From Corallium rubrum (Eukaryota > Cnidaria > Anthozoa > Scleralcyonacea > Coralliidae), in assembly GCA_964035015.1 (NCBI GenBank), contig OZ036002.1, positions 7,219,143-7,283,142 of the forward strand: a DNA stretch of 64,000 nucleotides. The letters run 5' to 3'. The translations under genes and the position numbers were made by a program. How positions within the stretch are numbered: position 1 is the stretch's first letter; every line of letters starts with the position of its first letter. The notes beneath the pieces were generated by a model, which did not search any database, was not told the origin of the DNA, and was given only the letters and a program-made list of their open reading frames with translations. Shown in pieces: positions 10,001-20,659 of this stretch.

Positions 10001-12066
10001 TCAAAAGCTCCAGTGTGCCAAAATTTTGAGCCAGCTATAAAAATGGAAGACAAGACATAAAAAGATACAAGCTTCTCCAAGTTGTCAACACTCAGTGGTT
10101 ATGTTGTGCTGTCAACTATAAACAATGTTGTGCTGCCAACTGTAAACAATGTTGTGCTGCCAACTGTAAAGAATGTTGTGCTGCCAACTGTAAAGAATAT
10201 TGTGCTGTCAACTGTGAACAATGTTGTGCTGCTAACTGTAAACAATGTTGTGCTGCCAACTGTAAAGTTAACAATGTTGTGCTGCCAACTGTACACAATG
10301 TTGTGCTCTTGTCAATTTTCATTAATAACCTGTCTTATATGAGAGGTCTCCTAAGATTAAATTTCCAGATCTTTTGAGCCTCCATCGTTGCCTTAAACTC
10401 ATCAGTTCAGAATGGAAATCTTTCTGACTTAAATCTTCTTGTTGATCTTTCAGACCTCCAGCCATATCCTGTGCTCCTTGCAGAAGTATTTTACTTGCAT
10501 CAGCAAAATTCTTAAAACAACAACATTTACAGCATTTTATTATTTCACAATTACTTAAACTGGTCATCACTGTTCAACAACAACTACCACAACCATCACA
10601 ACAACAACACAACCACCACCAACCAATACCACCACTATAACAACAATAACAACAACAACCACTACAACTACCTCCATCACAACAACTACCGCCACCACTA
10701 CAATAACAACAATCGCCATCACCACCATAACAATTATAACAATTACCACCACCACTGCACCACAACCACCACAACAACAACAACTACCACCACCACCACC
10801 ACCACCACCACCACAAGAACAGCAACCAAATTATATGTGAATACAACCATAAAAGTTTAAATTTTAGCATTCTCAGTGGCCAACCTTTCTTTTTGTCAAC
10901 AGCCGCACAGTTGGTTTGGGTGGTGCTTCTACTTGAGAAACAGCATCAAGAGATAAATATTTATTTTCTCGTGCAACACTTAGCACATCCGTTAAAACAC
11001 ACAGATTAGTCAAGGTGTTCCTAATGTTTGAAAATGAAAATAAATCAATGAACATTTATGACAGGCAGTTTGTTGAGTAAATATGCATGGTTTATAAAGG
11101 TGTGAAGTGGGTTTAGAAAGGGATAGGTGGGTCCATAAAGGAGTAGATGGGTTTAATAAGGGTAGGGATTGTAGGTGGGTAAGTGGTTTTATAAAGAGGT
11201 GGGTTTATAAAGGGTAGGGGGTTCATTAAGAGTACGTGGGTTTATAAGGGGTAGGTGGGTTTATAAGGGGATAGGTGGATTTATAAGGAGTAAGTGGGTC
11301 CATAGGGATAGGTGGGTTCATAAAGTAGGTAGGTGTGTCAGGGGGTAACTGGGTTTATAAGGAGGTTGGTGGGTTATTGGGGGTAGGTGGGTCTATAAGG
11401 GGCTAGGTTGGTATATAAGGAGATAGGTAGGTATATAAGGGGGTAGGTGGGTATACAAGGGGGTAGGTGGGTTCATACAAGGATAGGGTTCATACCCTGA
11501 ATTTCCAAGGCTTCCTCATCCATCTCTCATTTCCCCCTCCTCTCTTCCCCCCCCCCCTCCCCCCTCCTGGCCCTCCCCTCAAAAACCTTCAATAGGTGAT
11601 GTTTTTAAAACAAATTGGTGGATCAATCAGACCTTAGTTTATTTCTCACAGAATCCCACGGCCAAAGAGAAGGCTGAAACAATGGCTTGTCAGATTTGTC
11701 TTCTAAAGAATCCAAACCAACGTCGTTTTCCTCCCCTTCTTGTTTTGTTTTAGAGAAATCAATCTTGTGAGCAAGCTGGGCGAGCTTCTCTGACATTGAC
11801 AGTAGACTAGAAACAATACAACAGTCCATTAAAACATTAAAATCAGCAAAACTTGGTCAAACTCTTTAAAATGACAAGCCACTTCAAGTCGTTTAAGAAC
11901 GTAAAACACCAAAAACTATTGAGATTTTACTTGCTCAAAAAATACAATAAGTTCATTAGATTTACTTGGATACTCACGGTGCATACGTCTCTTGCCCATC
12001 TCTGGAAATTTCTTGTATTTCGTTTTCTAAAAGTCTTTCAACTGCTATTGGCATTGTGGACGCCAT
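3973..12066 (-). CDS. MED17: Mediator complex subunit 17 (MED17), 13 coding exons
   Basis: MED17 is a head-module subunit of Mediator, the nuclear co-activator linking transcription factors to RNA polymerase II. Exons on the minus strand: 12066-11978, 11806-11633, 11020-10885, 10510-10330, 10034-9873, 9592-9471, 9335-9267, 8851-8792, 8480-8275, 6795-6664, 5707-5593, 5308-5157, 4174-3973. All junctions are GT-AG and keep frame, giving 599 aa against about 650 in vertebrates. Family hallmarks are visible: LAQLAHKIDFS and FQPSLWPWDSVRNKLR in exon 2, the LTNLCVLTDVLSVARE segment in exon 3, LRQRWRLKRSGNLILGDLSY in exon 4, a WHQKL..KNLFCKELFAQ stretch in exon 6, and the C-terminal fold in exons 10-13. 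The start ATG (12066) sits in a good context (AAGATGG). The introns carry several tandem arrays and a SINE. Identification is confident; exon 7 and 8 boundaries are least certain. Confidence 0.92.
4467..4802. mobile_element. MITE-like element with GTTCACAC ends, in MED17 intron 12
   Basis: The left end reads CCCCGTTCACACTATAC (from 4467) and the right end reads TCGTGTGTGAACAG near 4790-4803, so GTTCACAC is inverted at the two ends. The left-end motif recurs 100 bp in (from 4567), and GTGCCGGCAC words recur internally, indicating a partial internal duplication. There is no coding capacity. Confidence 0.55.
5695..5741. repeat. 26-bp tandem duplication at the MED17 exon 11 splice acceptor
   Basis: The segment AGCAAAGCATCTTCTAAA begins at 5695 and again at 5721. 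On the minus strand this duplicates the exon 11 acceptor TTTAG and the first 13 exon bases. Use of the outer acceptor would add 26 nt and shift the reading frame. Confidence 0.75.
5742..6110 (+). mobile_element. 5S rRNA-derived SINE, copy 1
   Basis: The block GGGGTTAGTACTTGGATGGG followed by TGACCGCTTGGGAATGACC matches the 3' half of 5S rRNA, including the internal control region used by TFIIIA and Pol III. The 5' part (GTGCTGTTAGCGCGCTGCC) and the body (CGAGGGTTTTTCGCCGGG, TCTCCGGTTTTCCTCCCTCC) recur in the other copies. It lies in MED17 intron 10, opposite to the gene. Confidence 0.8.
6170..6581. mobile_element. Nested pair of fold-back MITEs in MED17 intron 10
   Basis: The outer element has about 90-bp arms (6170-6260 and 6495-6581) that are near reverse complements and share GGCTGATTAGTTCCAC and CGATATTTTTC. 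Inside, 6259-6432 is a second element with its own ends, GGCTCTTTTCCAGTCAT and its inverse ATGAGTGGAAAAGAGCC. The ends of both resemble those of the element at 13223-13367, so they belong to related families. Confidence 0.65.
6856..8065. repeat. 1.2 kb polypurine GGAAGG/GGGA/AAGG array in MED17 intron 9
   Basis: Almost uninterrupted purine on the plus strand. 6856-7720 is an irregular GGGAGGAAGGGAAGGA array, followed by AAGG repeats, a GGGA/GGGGA block (7860-7975) and a final AAGG block. The transcribed strand is therefore a long polypyrimidine tract in the MED17 pre-mRNA. The long arginine/glycine/glutamate ORFs here are artefacts of the repeat. Confidence 0.95.
8990..9243. repeat. AAGG/AAAG polypurine microsatellite in MED17 intron 7
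   Basis: Purine-only array of AAGG units with AAAG and GGGA variants at its left edge, ending shortly before the exon 7 donor at 9266. It gives a CCTT-rich tract in the MED17 transcript. Confidence 0.9.
10102..10310. repeat. 24-bp minisatellite in MED17 intron 4
   Basis: About nine tandem units of the form GTTGTGCTGCCAACTGTAAA plus CAAT, with one unit extended by a few bases near 10270. The unit itself can fold weakly because TTG and CAA words alternate. Confidence 0.9.
10570..10815. repeat. CAA/CCA trinucleotide-rich microsatellite in MED17 intron 3
   Basis: Interrupted array of CAA, CCA and ACC triplets ending in a pure CCA run (10788-10815). It has no purpose apparent from the sequence. 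Confidence 0.9.
11095..11485. repeat. About 20-bp minisatellite in MED17 intron 2
   Basis: Imperfect tandem units of the type GGTAGGTGGGTTTATAAGGG, around twenty of them, G-rich on the plus strand. A C-rich tract (11526-11580) follows before exon 2. Confidence 0.85.
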
Positions 12067-12849
12067 CTTGGTTTGACCCGACTATTGCCTGAGTTGTCCA
12101 CCCGTTTCAGGTTTGCAACTATGGTACTTAGTACCAAACCGCGCATTCACCATATAAATTTCACCATTACCAGTAAGGACCATTTTCACCATTGACAGTA
12201 GCTTCGTTTACATCAAAAGAAATCTCTTTATATATTGGTCACAGTATTATTGGTGAAGGGTTAACCCAAGTATTGCCTTGTCAGGCTTTTCTGCTGCTGT
12301 AAAGCTCTCCTGTCTATAAATCTAAAGATTACATTACAAGATTGGATCAGTTGGGGGTGGTGGATTTTGTTGTTTCAAGTCAGATATGGATCCATTTGTG
12401 TTACTTTATAGAGCATTTAGAGAAGAAGGAAGGCTGATTACTTTGAAAAGGAAAGTCCATCAGTACTGGGTTTCAGGTCGGATGTCAGATGGTCGTATTT
12501 GTCATTATCAATTACAAGTTCCATATTTACAGAGATGAAGAAAGCAGTTTGGTGGACAGAAGATATTTTAGTTTTAAAAGGCTCAATGGACATAGTGTTA
12601 CAGTTGTAGTGATGAAAAGTAACTTATAATGAAACAAATGGGCTTGGGCTGTGCGTGTGTATTGGTGCATTGTGAATTTCGAGCAATTGGTCTATGATCA
12701 ACTTTAGTGTATTGACTGGTTTTTGATTGTTTTAATATCTATTTTAATTATAACAGGAAGGTGCCTCGCATGGGTCCTCGAGTCCCATTCACGCTTTTTT
12801 TTCCATTTGGGTATTTTTAAGTAATTTTATGTAAATATCCAATAAAGTC

Positions 12850-12853
<4 letters not shown>
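12067..12853. other. Upstream of MED17, no gene recognised
   Basis: This contains the presumptive MED17 promoter immediately upstream of 12066. I recognise no core promoter motif and no further gene in the rest. Confidence 0.4.

Positions 12854-12854
<1 letters not shown>

Positions 12855-12923
<69 letters not shown>
12855..12923. repeat. (TA)n dinucleotide array
   Basis: An uninterrupted alternating TA run of about 69 bases. Confidence 0.98.
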
Positions 12924-12926
<3 letters not shown>

Positions 12927-13222
12927 ACAAAATAAATGTTACAAAAAATGAAAGGAATTAGCTAAAGTTTGATTAGCTAAAGATTATTTCAAAATTTTGT
13001 AACTACTGTAGTTACCAAGTTTCATTTAAGCAAAGGAATTATCAGAGACACTGGAACAATAAAAAGGCAGGAGGGGTAGCAAGCACTTGCCAAAGGGCAA
13101 TCCAATCTTCCATTGTTCCAGTTCCAGCATCCTTGGCCCATTAGGTGATTAATTAATTTGGTATCTTATGTTTTTGACATTTCAACCCCATTTAAATAAA
13201 GCATATTTTTCCCCCCTCTATA

Positions 13223-13367
13223 AAGTCGGTTTTCCACTAGGTGACTTTTTTAGCACAAAGCAACTTTTTCTTTTGTCTCATGAGCTGAAACTAATCAGAA
13301 ATCTATTGAATTTGAACAAAAGAAAGTTGCTTAATGCAAAAATTATCGCCTAGTGGAAAACCGGCTT
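13223..13367. mobile_element. 145-bp fold-back MITE
   Basis: The left end AAGTCGGTTTTCCACTAGG is inverted at the right end as CCTAGTGGAAAACCGGCTT. The interior has TTTTGTCTCATGAGCTG and AAACTAATCAG, resembling the interior of the outer element at 6170-6581, so they probably share a family. Confidence 0.75.
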
Positions 13368-14434
13368 AAAGAGCCAAATGTTTACAGGACTGTCGTAGAT
13401 GGACTTCTGGCAAAGCACACAGAGGATGTTGAATTCATGTTTGTCTGAGTTTATAATTTATTCTTACATTTCCAACAAAAGAAAATGGATCATTAAAAAT
13501 CCCTTGTACATGTAGTTATTATAGTTATATAAATACATTATTATTTTAATTTTGAGCGGTTGCCAACACAGAATGGGGTATTTGACAACTGATTTTGATA
13601 TGGAATTTGACTGGGAGAATTCTACAGAAAATAAATCCAAAGGGTTTCTTGGTGGAAACAAATGGTAGCTCCATTGTGGTAGGATGTCAGAGGTTGTTGC
13701 ATATACAGTATGTATCATTGTAAAGCTTGCAATAATACAATATTGCTTCGATGGCTGAGTTTGGAAATGACTTGCATATTGATTGAATAGTTGTGCAATA
13801 CCACAGAAGTTCACAGCCTATGTTATAACATGATAGAGTTGGCGATTTTTGATATTTCTGTAAATATGTATTACAATAAAAAAATGAATTTCATTTCAGA
13901 ATTATCTCTTCCCAGTTTTGAATTTTGAAATTTTAATCATGATAAACTTTTTCCAGGGTTGTACTGTATTTTATAAATTATCATTTTATAGAAAAATAAA
14001 AATTTTGGCAAGGTACACAACAGAATTATTATTTTATAGCAATTTTCGGAATTCTTTTTAAGTATTTTTGAAGATGATAGGGTAACCTGGGTGCTAGTTT
14101 TTTCGTGGTGAACGAAATATCTTTATAATTTGGCAGATTAGTATAAATATTAAATTTATGGTTTTGGTACAGTACAAAAAAAGTAGCTATGGCGTTAGCC
14201 AAACACACATCCATTTTCGCTTGTAAAATTAGGGCAAAACTGCATAAAATTTGTGTTTTCACTTATTTTTTTGGGGCTCCAAATGAACTAATTTTCCCTA
14301 TAAAAAATTGCTCAGTACGTAAATAAGGTGTTATTTACAGTATTGTGTATGTATTTGGAGCAAAATATCAGAAATTTAAAGAAAAAACAAGAATTCTATT
14401 TTATATTTTCAGGGATAATTTTAGGCCGGGTGAC
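13368..14434. other. Intergenic, no gene recognised
   Basis: AT-rich sequence. A 116-codon minus-strand ORF (13464-13814) has no recognisable domain or codon signature and I do not call it. Confidence 0.45.
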
Positions 14435-14440
14435 ATACCT

Positions 14441-14449
14441 CCCCCCCCC

Positions 14450-14482
<33 letters not shown>
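14441..14482. repeat. Poly-C tract
   Basis: A run of more than 30 cytosines broken by a single T. The true length is uncertain because such tracts are hard to sequence. Confidence 0.95.
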
Positions 14483-14709
14483 ATAGCGACGCCAACTGGT
14501 GTCTTCGCAGAGGTCCACCCCTATTTCTCTCGAATTTCGATCCGGTCTGGTAATCAAGCTTTTGGGCCACATTAATTTCTTGACCATTTTCCGTAAATTT
14601 AACGATCAGAACGACAACTGTTTGTGGAAACTACGTCTACCGAGTTTGTAGCGACCTGTTATTACAACAAAATCTCAGAACATTGCTTTGTTTCGCTATT
14701 AAAAGCACA

Positions 14710-14922
14710 TTAACTCGTTCTTGTCCGAATTGGTCTTTAGTATTTTATTCTGGCTAACGCCAGACGATTTTATTCACCTCTGGGGAAGCCCCCGGACAGG
14801 AATGAGTTATAAACTATCTCTTTAACTCTTTCTTGTCCGAATTGGTCTTTAGTATTTTATTCTGGCTAACGCCAGACGATTTTATTCACCTCTGGGGAAG
14901 CCCCCGGACAGGAATGAGTTAA
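14710..14922. mobile_element. Two tandem 100-bp MITE copies, TTAACTC...GAGTTAA
   Basis: Copies at 14710-14809 and 14822-14922 are nearly identical. Each begins TTAACTC followed by TTGTCCG and ends CGGACAGGAATGAGTTA, an inverted pair. The shared interior includes GGCTAACGCCAGACG and CTCTGGGGAAGCCCC. A third copy lies at 29428-29533, and degenerate relatives appear near 48046-48165 and 48640-48745. Confidence 0.8.
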
Positions 14923-15850
14923 AGAGCTTTAAAAAGCTTCACTCGCTGAACAAACAGTCAGGCAACACATTGTTACCATAATATATGTTGAAACAGTTCT
15001 GGTTTACCGTCAAATTCTGCGTTCACTGTGCCAGACTCATATAAAGAATAGGTAAGCACTAGTGTTTTTTTCCACAATACAATGTTGTAAACAAGCAGTA
15101 CAGTAACGAACGTGATATTGTTTCGTTTGGGCAGCCAGCAGGCAGGCGCCTCTAAATTATCCGAGGTTTTTCTACGATCTTTACACATTTTCTCACTGAT
15201 TTTGAAGAAATACTTGAAAATATAGTTCACTAACCTCTCCACTAACAGAAACAAGACTCCAAACTCTAAAAATAATGAAATAAAGAAGAAAAATAACTTC
15301 GGAAAGTACACGATTATGTGTGCGTCGTGCTTAAATTTGGAAGCTCGGTTTTTTTGAAACGCCTCGAAGGACTATTTCTTGCTAAATAAACACAAGTTTT
15401 TTTACATTTACCTTTGCCTAGATGATTGTTCTTTATCACAATGAGTTTATTTTGTGAGAAAAGATACTTTTACTATCAATAATTTCGCATTTTGTACGGG
15501 TGTGTTTTTCAATTTTTTTCAAGAGGATCATTTTTTGTTCCCCGAACTCCCAAGGGGGATTTCTAAAAACTGTAATACCATTGGTTCTGGCGGGGGTGAA
15601 AACTAACCAATAGAAAGTGGATAAAATGGACCAATCACAGCTAACTTCCGGAAAGTTTTAGCCAATGAAAGCCGAGGATTTGCCTGGCGGCAGAATAAGT
15701 TTGATCCAAAATATTTTTAGGGCATTCATTCACTGGGGCATTCGAAGAGGAAGGTTGTGTATTGGCAGTGACCAAACGCCACTCAAGTACTGACTCGAAT
15801 TAAAGAATTCGATCAGGAAGTGTTCCTGGTAGTAAGTGTAGGTATGTTTA
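14923..15850. other. Intergenic, no gene recognised
   Basis: I see no conserved coding segment. The 112-codon minus-strand ORF at 14973-15311 has no recognisable domain. Confidence 0.4.
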
Positions 15851-17445
15851 ATCATTGTTTCATGATTTTTTCCCAAAAATGTCTCCAATTTCTACCATAG
15901 GTTGCCTCTGAGTCTCGTCGGCCGACACAAGTCAACAACGCGAGCGGCTTTGGCTTCGGTCAACCTTTTAGCTTCGGTGTTTGGACTTCGTTTTGCTTTC
16001 TTTTCGAACAAGCTGTCAGAAAAAAGACTCAAGAACTACAGCCGAACGTTTGCCAACGAAATTTTCTTAAAATTTCTGTTAAATTTTCTCTTGAAAGTCT
16101 CGTTCGTCACCTCGACGTTTCACAGTTTACAGAGTCGGCCAAGAGGATGTCCCGCCGGCCCTCCAGGCCTAGTTTTGTGGTTGAAATTTCGTTTTCTTTT
16201 CAATTTTAAGTCGGGTTAAAGTTTAGGCGACTACTGCTGAAGAATTTTTGTTGAATTTTCGAAAAATTTCGGGCGACAAATGTCTTAGAAGTCCGAAGGT
16301 CTCGAGTGTCGGCTCGCGTACGCCCGTTGTGCTCAGCTAGGATGAGATAATTCAAAGTACCATTTCAATTTTTGAATAAACCGTCGAACTAAAGCCTCGG
16401 AAAGTACTGGTGAACGCTTTGCGGCAAATTTTCGTTGAATTTCGATAAAAATTCGGCTGATAAATTTCTTCGAAGGCTTCAGATATTTTCGCGTCGAGCT
16501 TCGGTCAGTTGCCGAATACATTATAGTGCTTGAATCTTCGTTTCTTTTTGGATAAAATGTTTATATAAAGTTTCGGAAAGTACTGTGGAATGTTTTACGG
16601 CATTTTTTTGTTGAATTTCGGTAAAAATATTGCGGAGAAATCTATTCGGAAATGTTTCACGTGAACAACACGGCCGGGGTGCGAACTCGAAGACAAAACA
16701 TAAGAAGTCGATTCATATATATGCACAGAATTTGGAGTTTCTTTTACAGTACAAAGCAATTTTCGTACAACAAGACTTGTTCGGTAAAAGTTATAACAGT
16801 GGAAGTTTGTTTTTTTTGTATTTATTTTCAAAAATGTTTGCGGAGAAGTCGATACAAATTTTGGAACGAGCCGACATGTACGGCATCTGGATTCATGCCA
16901 CTTGAATCAAAATATTTAAAACAAGAAAGGACATTGCAATGCTTTCGAAATGCTTACGGTGTCGTGTTACGAAGATAAGAGCCCGGAGCTCTCAAGAAGA
17001 AAACCAAATAAGGGAAGAATTATTAAACCAACCTTTAATATGCGGACAAAACGAACCTGAAATCCACTTTCCAAGGACTTGAAATAAACGTTCTCCTATT
17101 GTTCGGAATTATAATGAAAAAAAAATTGACAAACCTGTCAGAAACTGACAACACCGATAGCGCTTTTCAAGGCACTTACAGGATTTAACTGTGTAAAAAC
17201 ATACGGATATATCTCAGCACCTTTGAACAAATTGGACTTTTTTCGGACTTTGTAGAGTTTAAACATGACTTCTAAAATACTGCGAGATTTCTTAAATTCT
17301 ATAGATCTGACTAAAGTATTCTCAAAGCGAATGCGTAATTAGTACTCACTATTATATATAGTATTGATAATCACTAACATTATTACTTTTTTCTTTCAAT
17401 TTCAGGTGGATTGGCGTTCATTTGCGGTAGCGGAATTTCGGTGTT
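15851..17445. other. Non-coding stretch with internal duplication upstream of the repeat locus
   Basis: Richer in CG dinucleotides than its surroundings. A segment resembling CGGAAAGTACTG, then TTGTTGAATTTCG, then AAAAATTCGG recurs near 16230, 16395 and 16565, so it was built by local duplication. ORFs are short and switch frames. This could be the 5' part of a transcript running into the repeats at 17.45-24.06 kb, but that is inference. Confidence 0.35.
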
Positions 17446-17478
17446 CTCTGTAAAATGCAGTTTTTAACTTCACGCTTC

Positions 17479-18429
17479 CACCAGCTTTCCTCTGGTGCTT
17501 AGCGCTTAGCAGTCTAAAATAGAACAGTTACCATCAATTTTATGCTTCCACTGGCTTTTTTTCTGGTGCTTAGCAGTCTAAAAAAAATGCAAAAAAAACC
17601 CCAACAACCCCAAAACATGGACTACTGTGGATATATGTGGATCTTCATGGACTTTATGGATACCTTTGTGGACGTCCATGGATAAATGGGGATCTTCATG
17701 GACATGGGTATCTTATATGGATAATGTGGACTTCAATGGATATTCATGGATATGGAGCAAGCAAAAAATGGATTTGGGTTATGAGGTTAGAATCCTGGTG
17801 GTCTTTAAGTAATTATATAATAAATTAAAACTAAAGTATTTCAAGCTAGATTAGAACTAGGCAGGACAAGCAAAGGTTTTACCAAATTATGCTGATTTGA
17901 GAAAATCCATTAGAATCTGGTAAAGTCTTACTTGAATTTATTAGCTAGATGGGTACAAATTGTATCCTGATCCCAATTCCTGTTGGACAGTTGGTGGAAT
18001 TAATCTGGTGGAATACATCAATGGTGGATGCATGGTCTTCTATGTAGTAATTTTAATGCATGATTTGTTTTTGTAATAGTAATTGTAGAATAATTGTAAT
18101 ATAAAACAACTTTGTTAAATGCTTCCACCACTGTTGTGGTGCTTAGCAGTTTGAAATGCAAAAGTTAACCATTAACTTCATGCTTCCACCACTGTTGTTG
18201 GTGCTTAGCAGTCTGAAGTACAGCAGTAACCAGTAACTTCATGCTTCTACCAGCTTTTGTCTGGTACTTAGCAGTCTGAAAGTACAACCAGTAACCAGTA
18301 ACTTCATGCTTCCACCACTGTTGTTGGTGCTTAGCAGTCTGAAAGTACAACCAGTAACCAGTATAATTTCATGCCTTCTGATACCAGTACCAGTACCAGT
18401 ACCAGTACCATGTACCAACTGTTTGGTAC
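17479..18429 (+). ncRNA. Candidate structured RNA: hairpin units 1-7 with covarying stems
   Basis: Seven hairpins are set in the frame TGCTTC-stem-CTTAGCAGTC, at 17479-17497, 17549-17568, 18126-18141, 18187-18203, 18248-18266, 18313-18329 and 18412-18429; the last five repeat every 61-67 bp. Stems read CACCAG/CTGGTG, CACCAC/GTGGTG, TACCAG/CTGGTA and TACCAA/TTGGTA with 4-8-nt loops. Paired positions change together while the flanks stay constant, which suggests selection on pairing. No RNA family is recognised, and the strand is assumed because pairing alone does not fix it. Confidence 0.45.
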
Positions 18430-19866
18430 TTAGCAGTCTAAAATAAAGTTATTGTATAAAGTAAATTTGTATATTTGTATTATATATTTGTACTGTAATG
18501 GTAAATCAGATAAAAATAAAAATAATGCATGTAATATACCTGTATTATACTTTACTATAATGGTGAATCTAATAAAAATTAAAAAAAAATAAACTAGAGG
18601 TTTTTAGGTTAACCAAAGACAACAACATCAACTCTATATTTGGAGCAGGTGTGTGTATAATATCTTTTTCCAGGAAGCATAGTGTAGAATGTTTATACTT
18701 TACAGCAACAAAAATAATTAAATACTCCAAGTTACAGAAGGAAGTGGGATTCATTTCCTAGTGATGAAAGAAAGTAATCAGTAATTAATTAACGTTTTAA
18801 AATATGCATATATGACGACTACCAGGATTACGGTCTAGATTAAGTTCATGAAGAATCACAAACAATAACTCCTCGGTATTTTTTTTAGTAAGCAATGGTT
18901 GTGAGATATTGTGAAGATTCTTCATGGGTTTAGTCTGATCATTAAACGTAAATATAATTTAATTACTGCATGGTAGGGGTTCCTATTGCCCTTTGGAGTA
19001 CAAATTGTACCCAAAACAAATAGTATCTTGTATCCAAGACTTGTTTTACTACAAAGTAAAATATGTTAAGGGTGACAAGTTTGCGAATTAAGCAATGCGC
19101 ACAATTCGGTTCTTAGTTTAATAATAATGCTTCGGTTACCAATTAATTAAATGCCGCTTGCAATTCGGGTACAATTCGGCACCTTCGGTTAAAAATCTGA
19201 TTTGGAAAGCACAACAGTTGTAATAATGTAAATCTGTTTTAAAAATAAACAAACAAATAATGTCGTGTGTTCTTTGTTTTAGTGTAAATCTGTGTATAAC
19301 TTATCACTTTGCAGGTTTTTGCAGGAAACTATATAACATTAGTTGTTTTTTTAGCAATTCGGCACCTTCGGTTAAAAATCTGATTCGGAAAGCACAACAA
19401 TTGTAATAATGTAAATTTGCTTCTAAAAATAAACAAACATATGATGTAGTGTGTGTTCTTTCTATACGTATAACTTATTACTTTGCAGGTTTTTGTAGGA
19501 AACTAACATTATAGTTCTGTTTTTTTAGCAACTCGGCACCTTCGGTTAAAAATCTGATTCGGAAAACACAACAATTGTAATAATGTAAATTTGCTTCTAA
19601 AAATAAACAAATATATAATGTAGTGTGTGTTCTTTCTTTTAGTGTAAGAATCTGTATTTCTTAGCTGACAAGTTTTCTTTTTTCTTTTCCAGATAGATGC
19701 GCAAAGAATTTTTTAAGTATTCTAATTTTTTTTCGAACTTTGCAGCTTTTCGTAGGAAACTAACATTTAGTTGTGTTTTCTTTTCAGCTTGCGAGGGTTG
19801 AGGCAGTGTGTATGCAATGTGGACAGAGCGCTTAAAATAAAGCAGTTATCATCAATTTCATGCTTC

Positions 19867-20659
19867 CACCAGCTTTTTTCTGGTGCTTCGCAACCTATTT
19901 CATGCTTCCATCAGCTTTTTTCTGGTGCTTAGCAACCTAAAACTAGGAAAAAACAAACAAACATGGTGGATTACTATGGAGATATGTGGCTTTTTATGGA
20001 TACCTTTGTGGACTTGCATGGATATATGTGGATCTTCATGGACTTCTATGGATATATGGGCGTACCTTTGAACTTTTATGGATATGTGGGGATCTTCATG
20101 GACGTTTATGGATATATGGGTGTCTTGTTTGGATAACGTAGACTTCAATGGATATTCATGGATATGGAGCAAGCAAAAATGGATTTGGTTTAGGAGGTTA
20201 GACCTAATAAATTAAAACTAAAGTATTTCAAACTAGATTAGAATTAGGCAAGACAAGCAAAGGTTTTACCAGACTATGCTGATGTGAGAAAATCCATTTA
20301 TAGAATCTGGTAAAGTCTTACTTGAATTTATTAGCTAGATGGGTACAAATTGTATCCTGATCCCAATTCCTGGTGGACAGTTGGTGGACATAATCTAGTG
20401 GAATACATCAATGGTGGATGCATGGTCTTCTTCGTAGTAATTGCATGCTATTTTTGTAATAGTAATTGCAGAATAATTGTAATTTAAAATAAATTTGTTA
20501 AATGCTTCCACCATGTTGTGGTACTTAGCATTTTGAAATACAAAAGTTAACCAGTAACTTCATGCTTCTACCACTGTTGTTGGTGCTTAGCAGTCTGAAG
20601 TACAACCAGTAACCAGTATAATTTCATGCTTCTACCAGTACCACTGTACTTGTCTGGTA
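19867..20659 (+). ncRNA. Candidate structured RNA: hairpin units 8-12, duplicated block
   Basis: Five more copies lie in the duplicated block at 19867-19885, 19909-19927, 20510-20522, 20569-20585 and 20633-20659. Stems include CACCAG/CTGGTG, CATCAG/CTGGTG (a G-T pair) and TACCAG/CTGGTA. The last unit has an enlarged loop but keeps its stem. All but the first two are followed by CTTAGCA. Same caveats on strand and transcription as for units 1-7. Confidence 0.45.

Noticed and set aside
13464-13814. 116-codon minus-strand ORF
   Set aside because: No recognisable family, no splice partners and AT-rich composition like its surroundings.
15902-16219. 105-codon ORF near the start of the repeat locus
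   Set aside because: It begins without an ATG, has no domain, and the surrounding sequence shows local duplication rather than coding periodicity.
17479-20659. Hairpin units as microRNA precursors
   Set aside because: The paired stem is only about 6-7 bp with a 4-8-nt loop, too short for Drosha/Dicer substrates.
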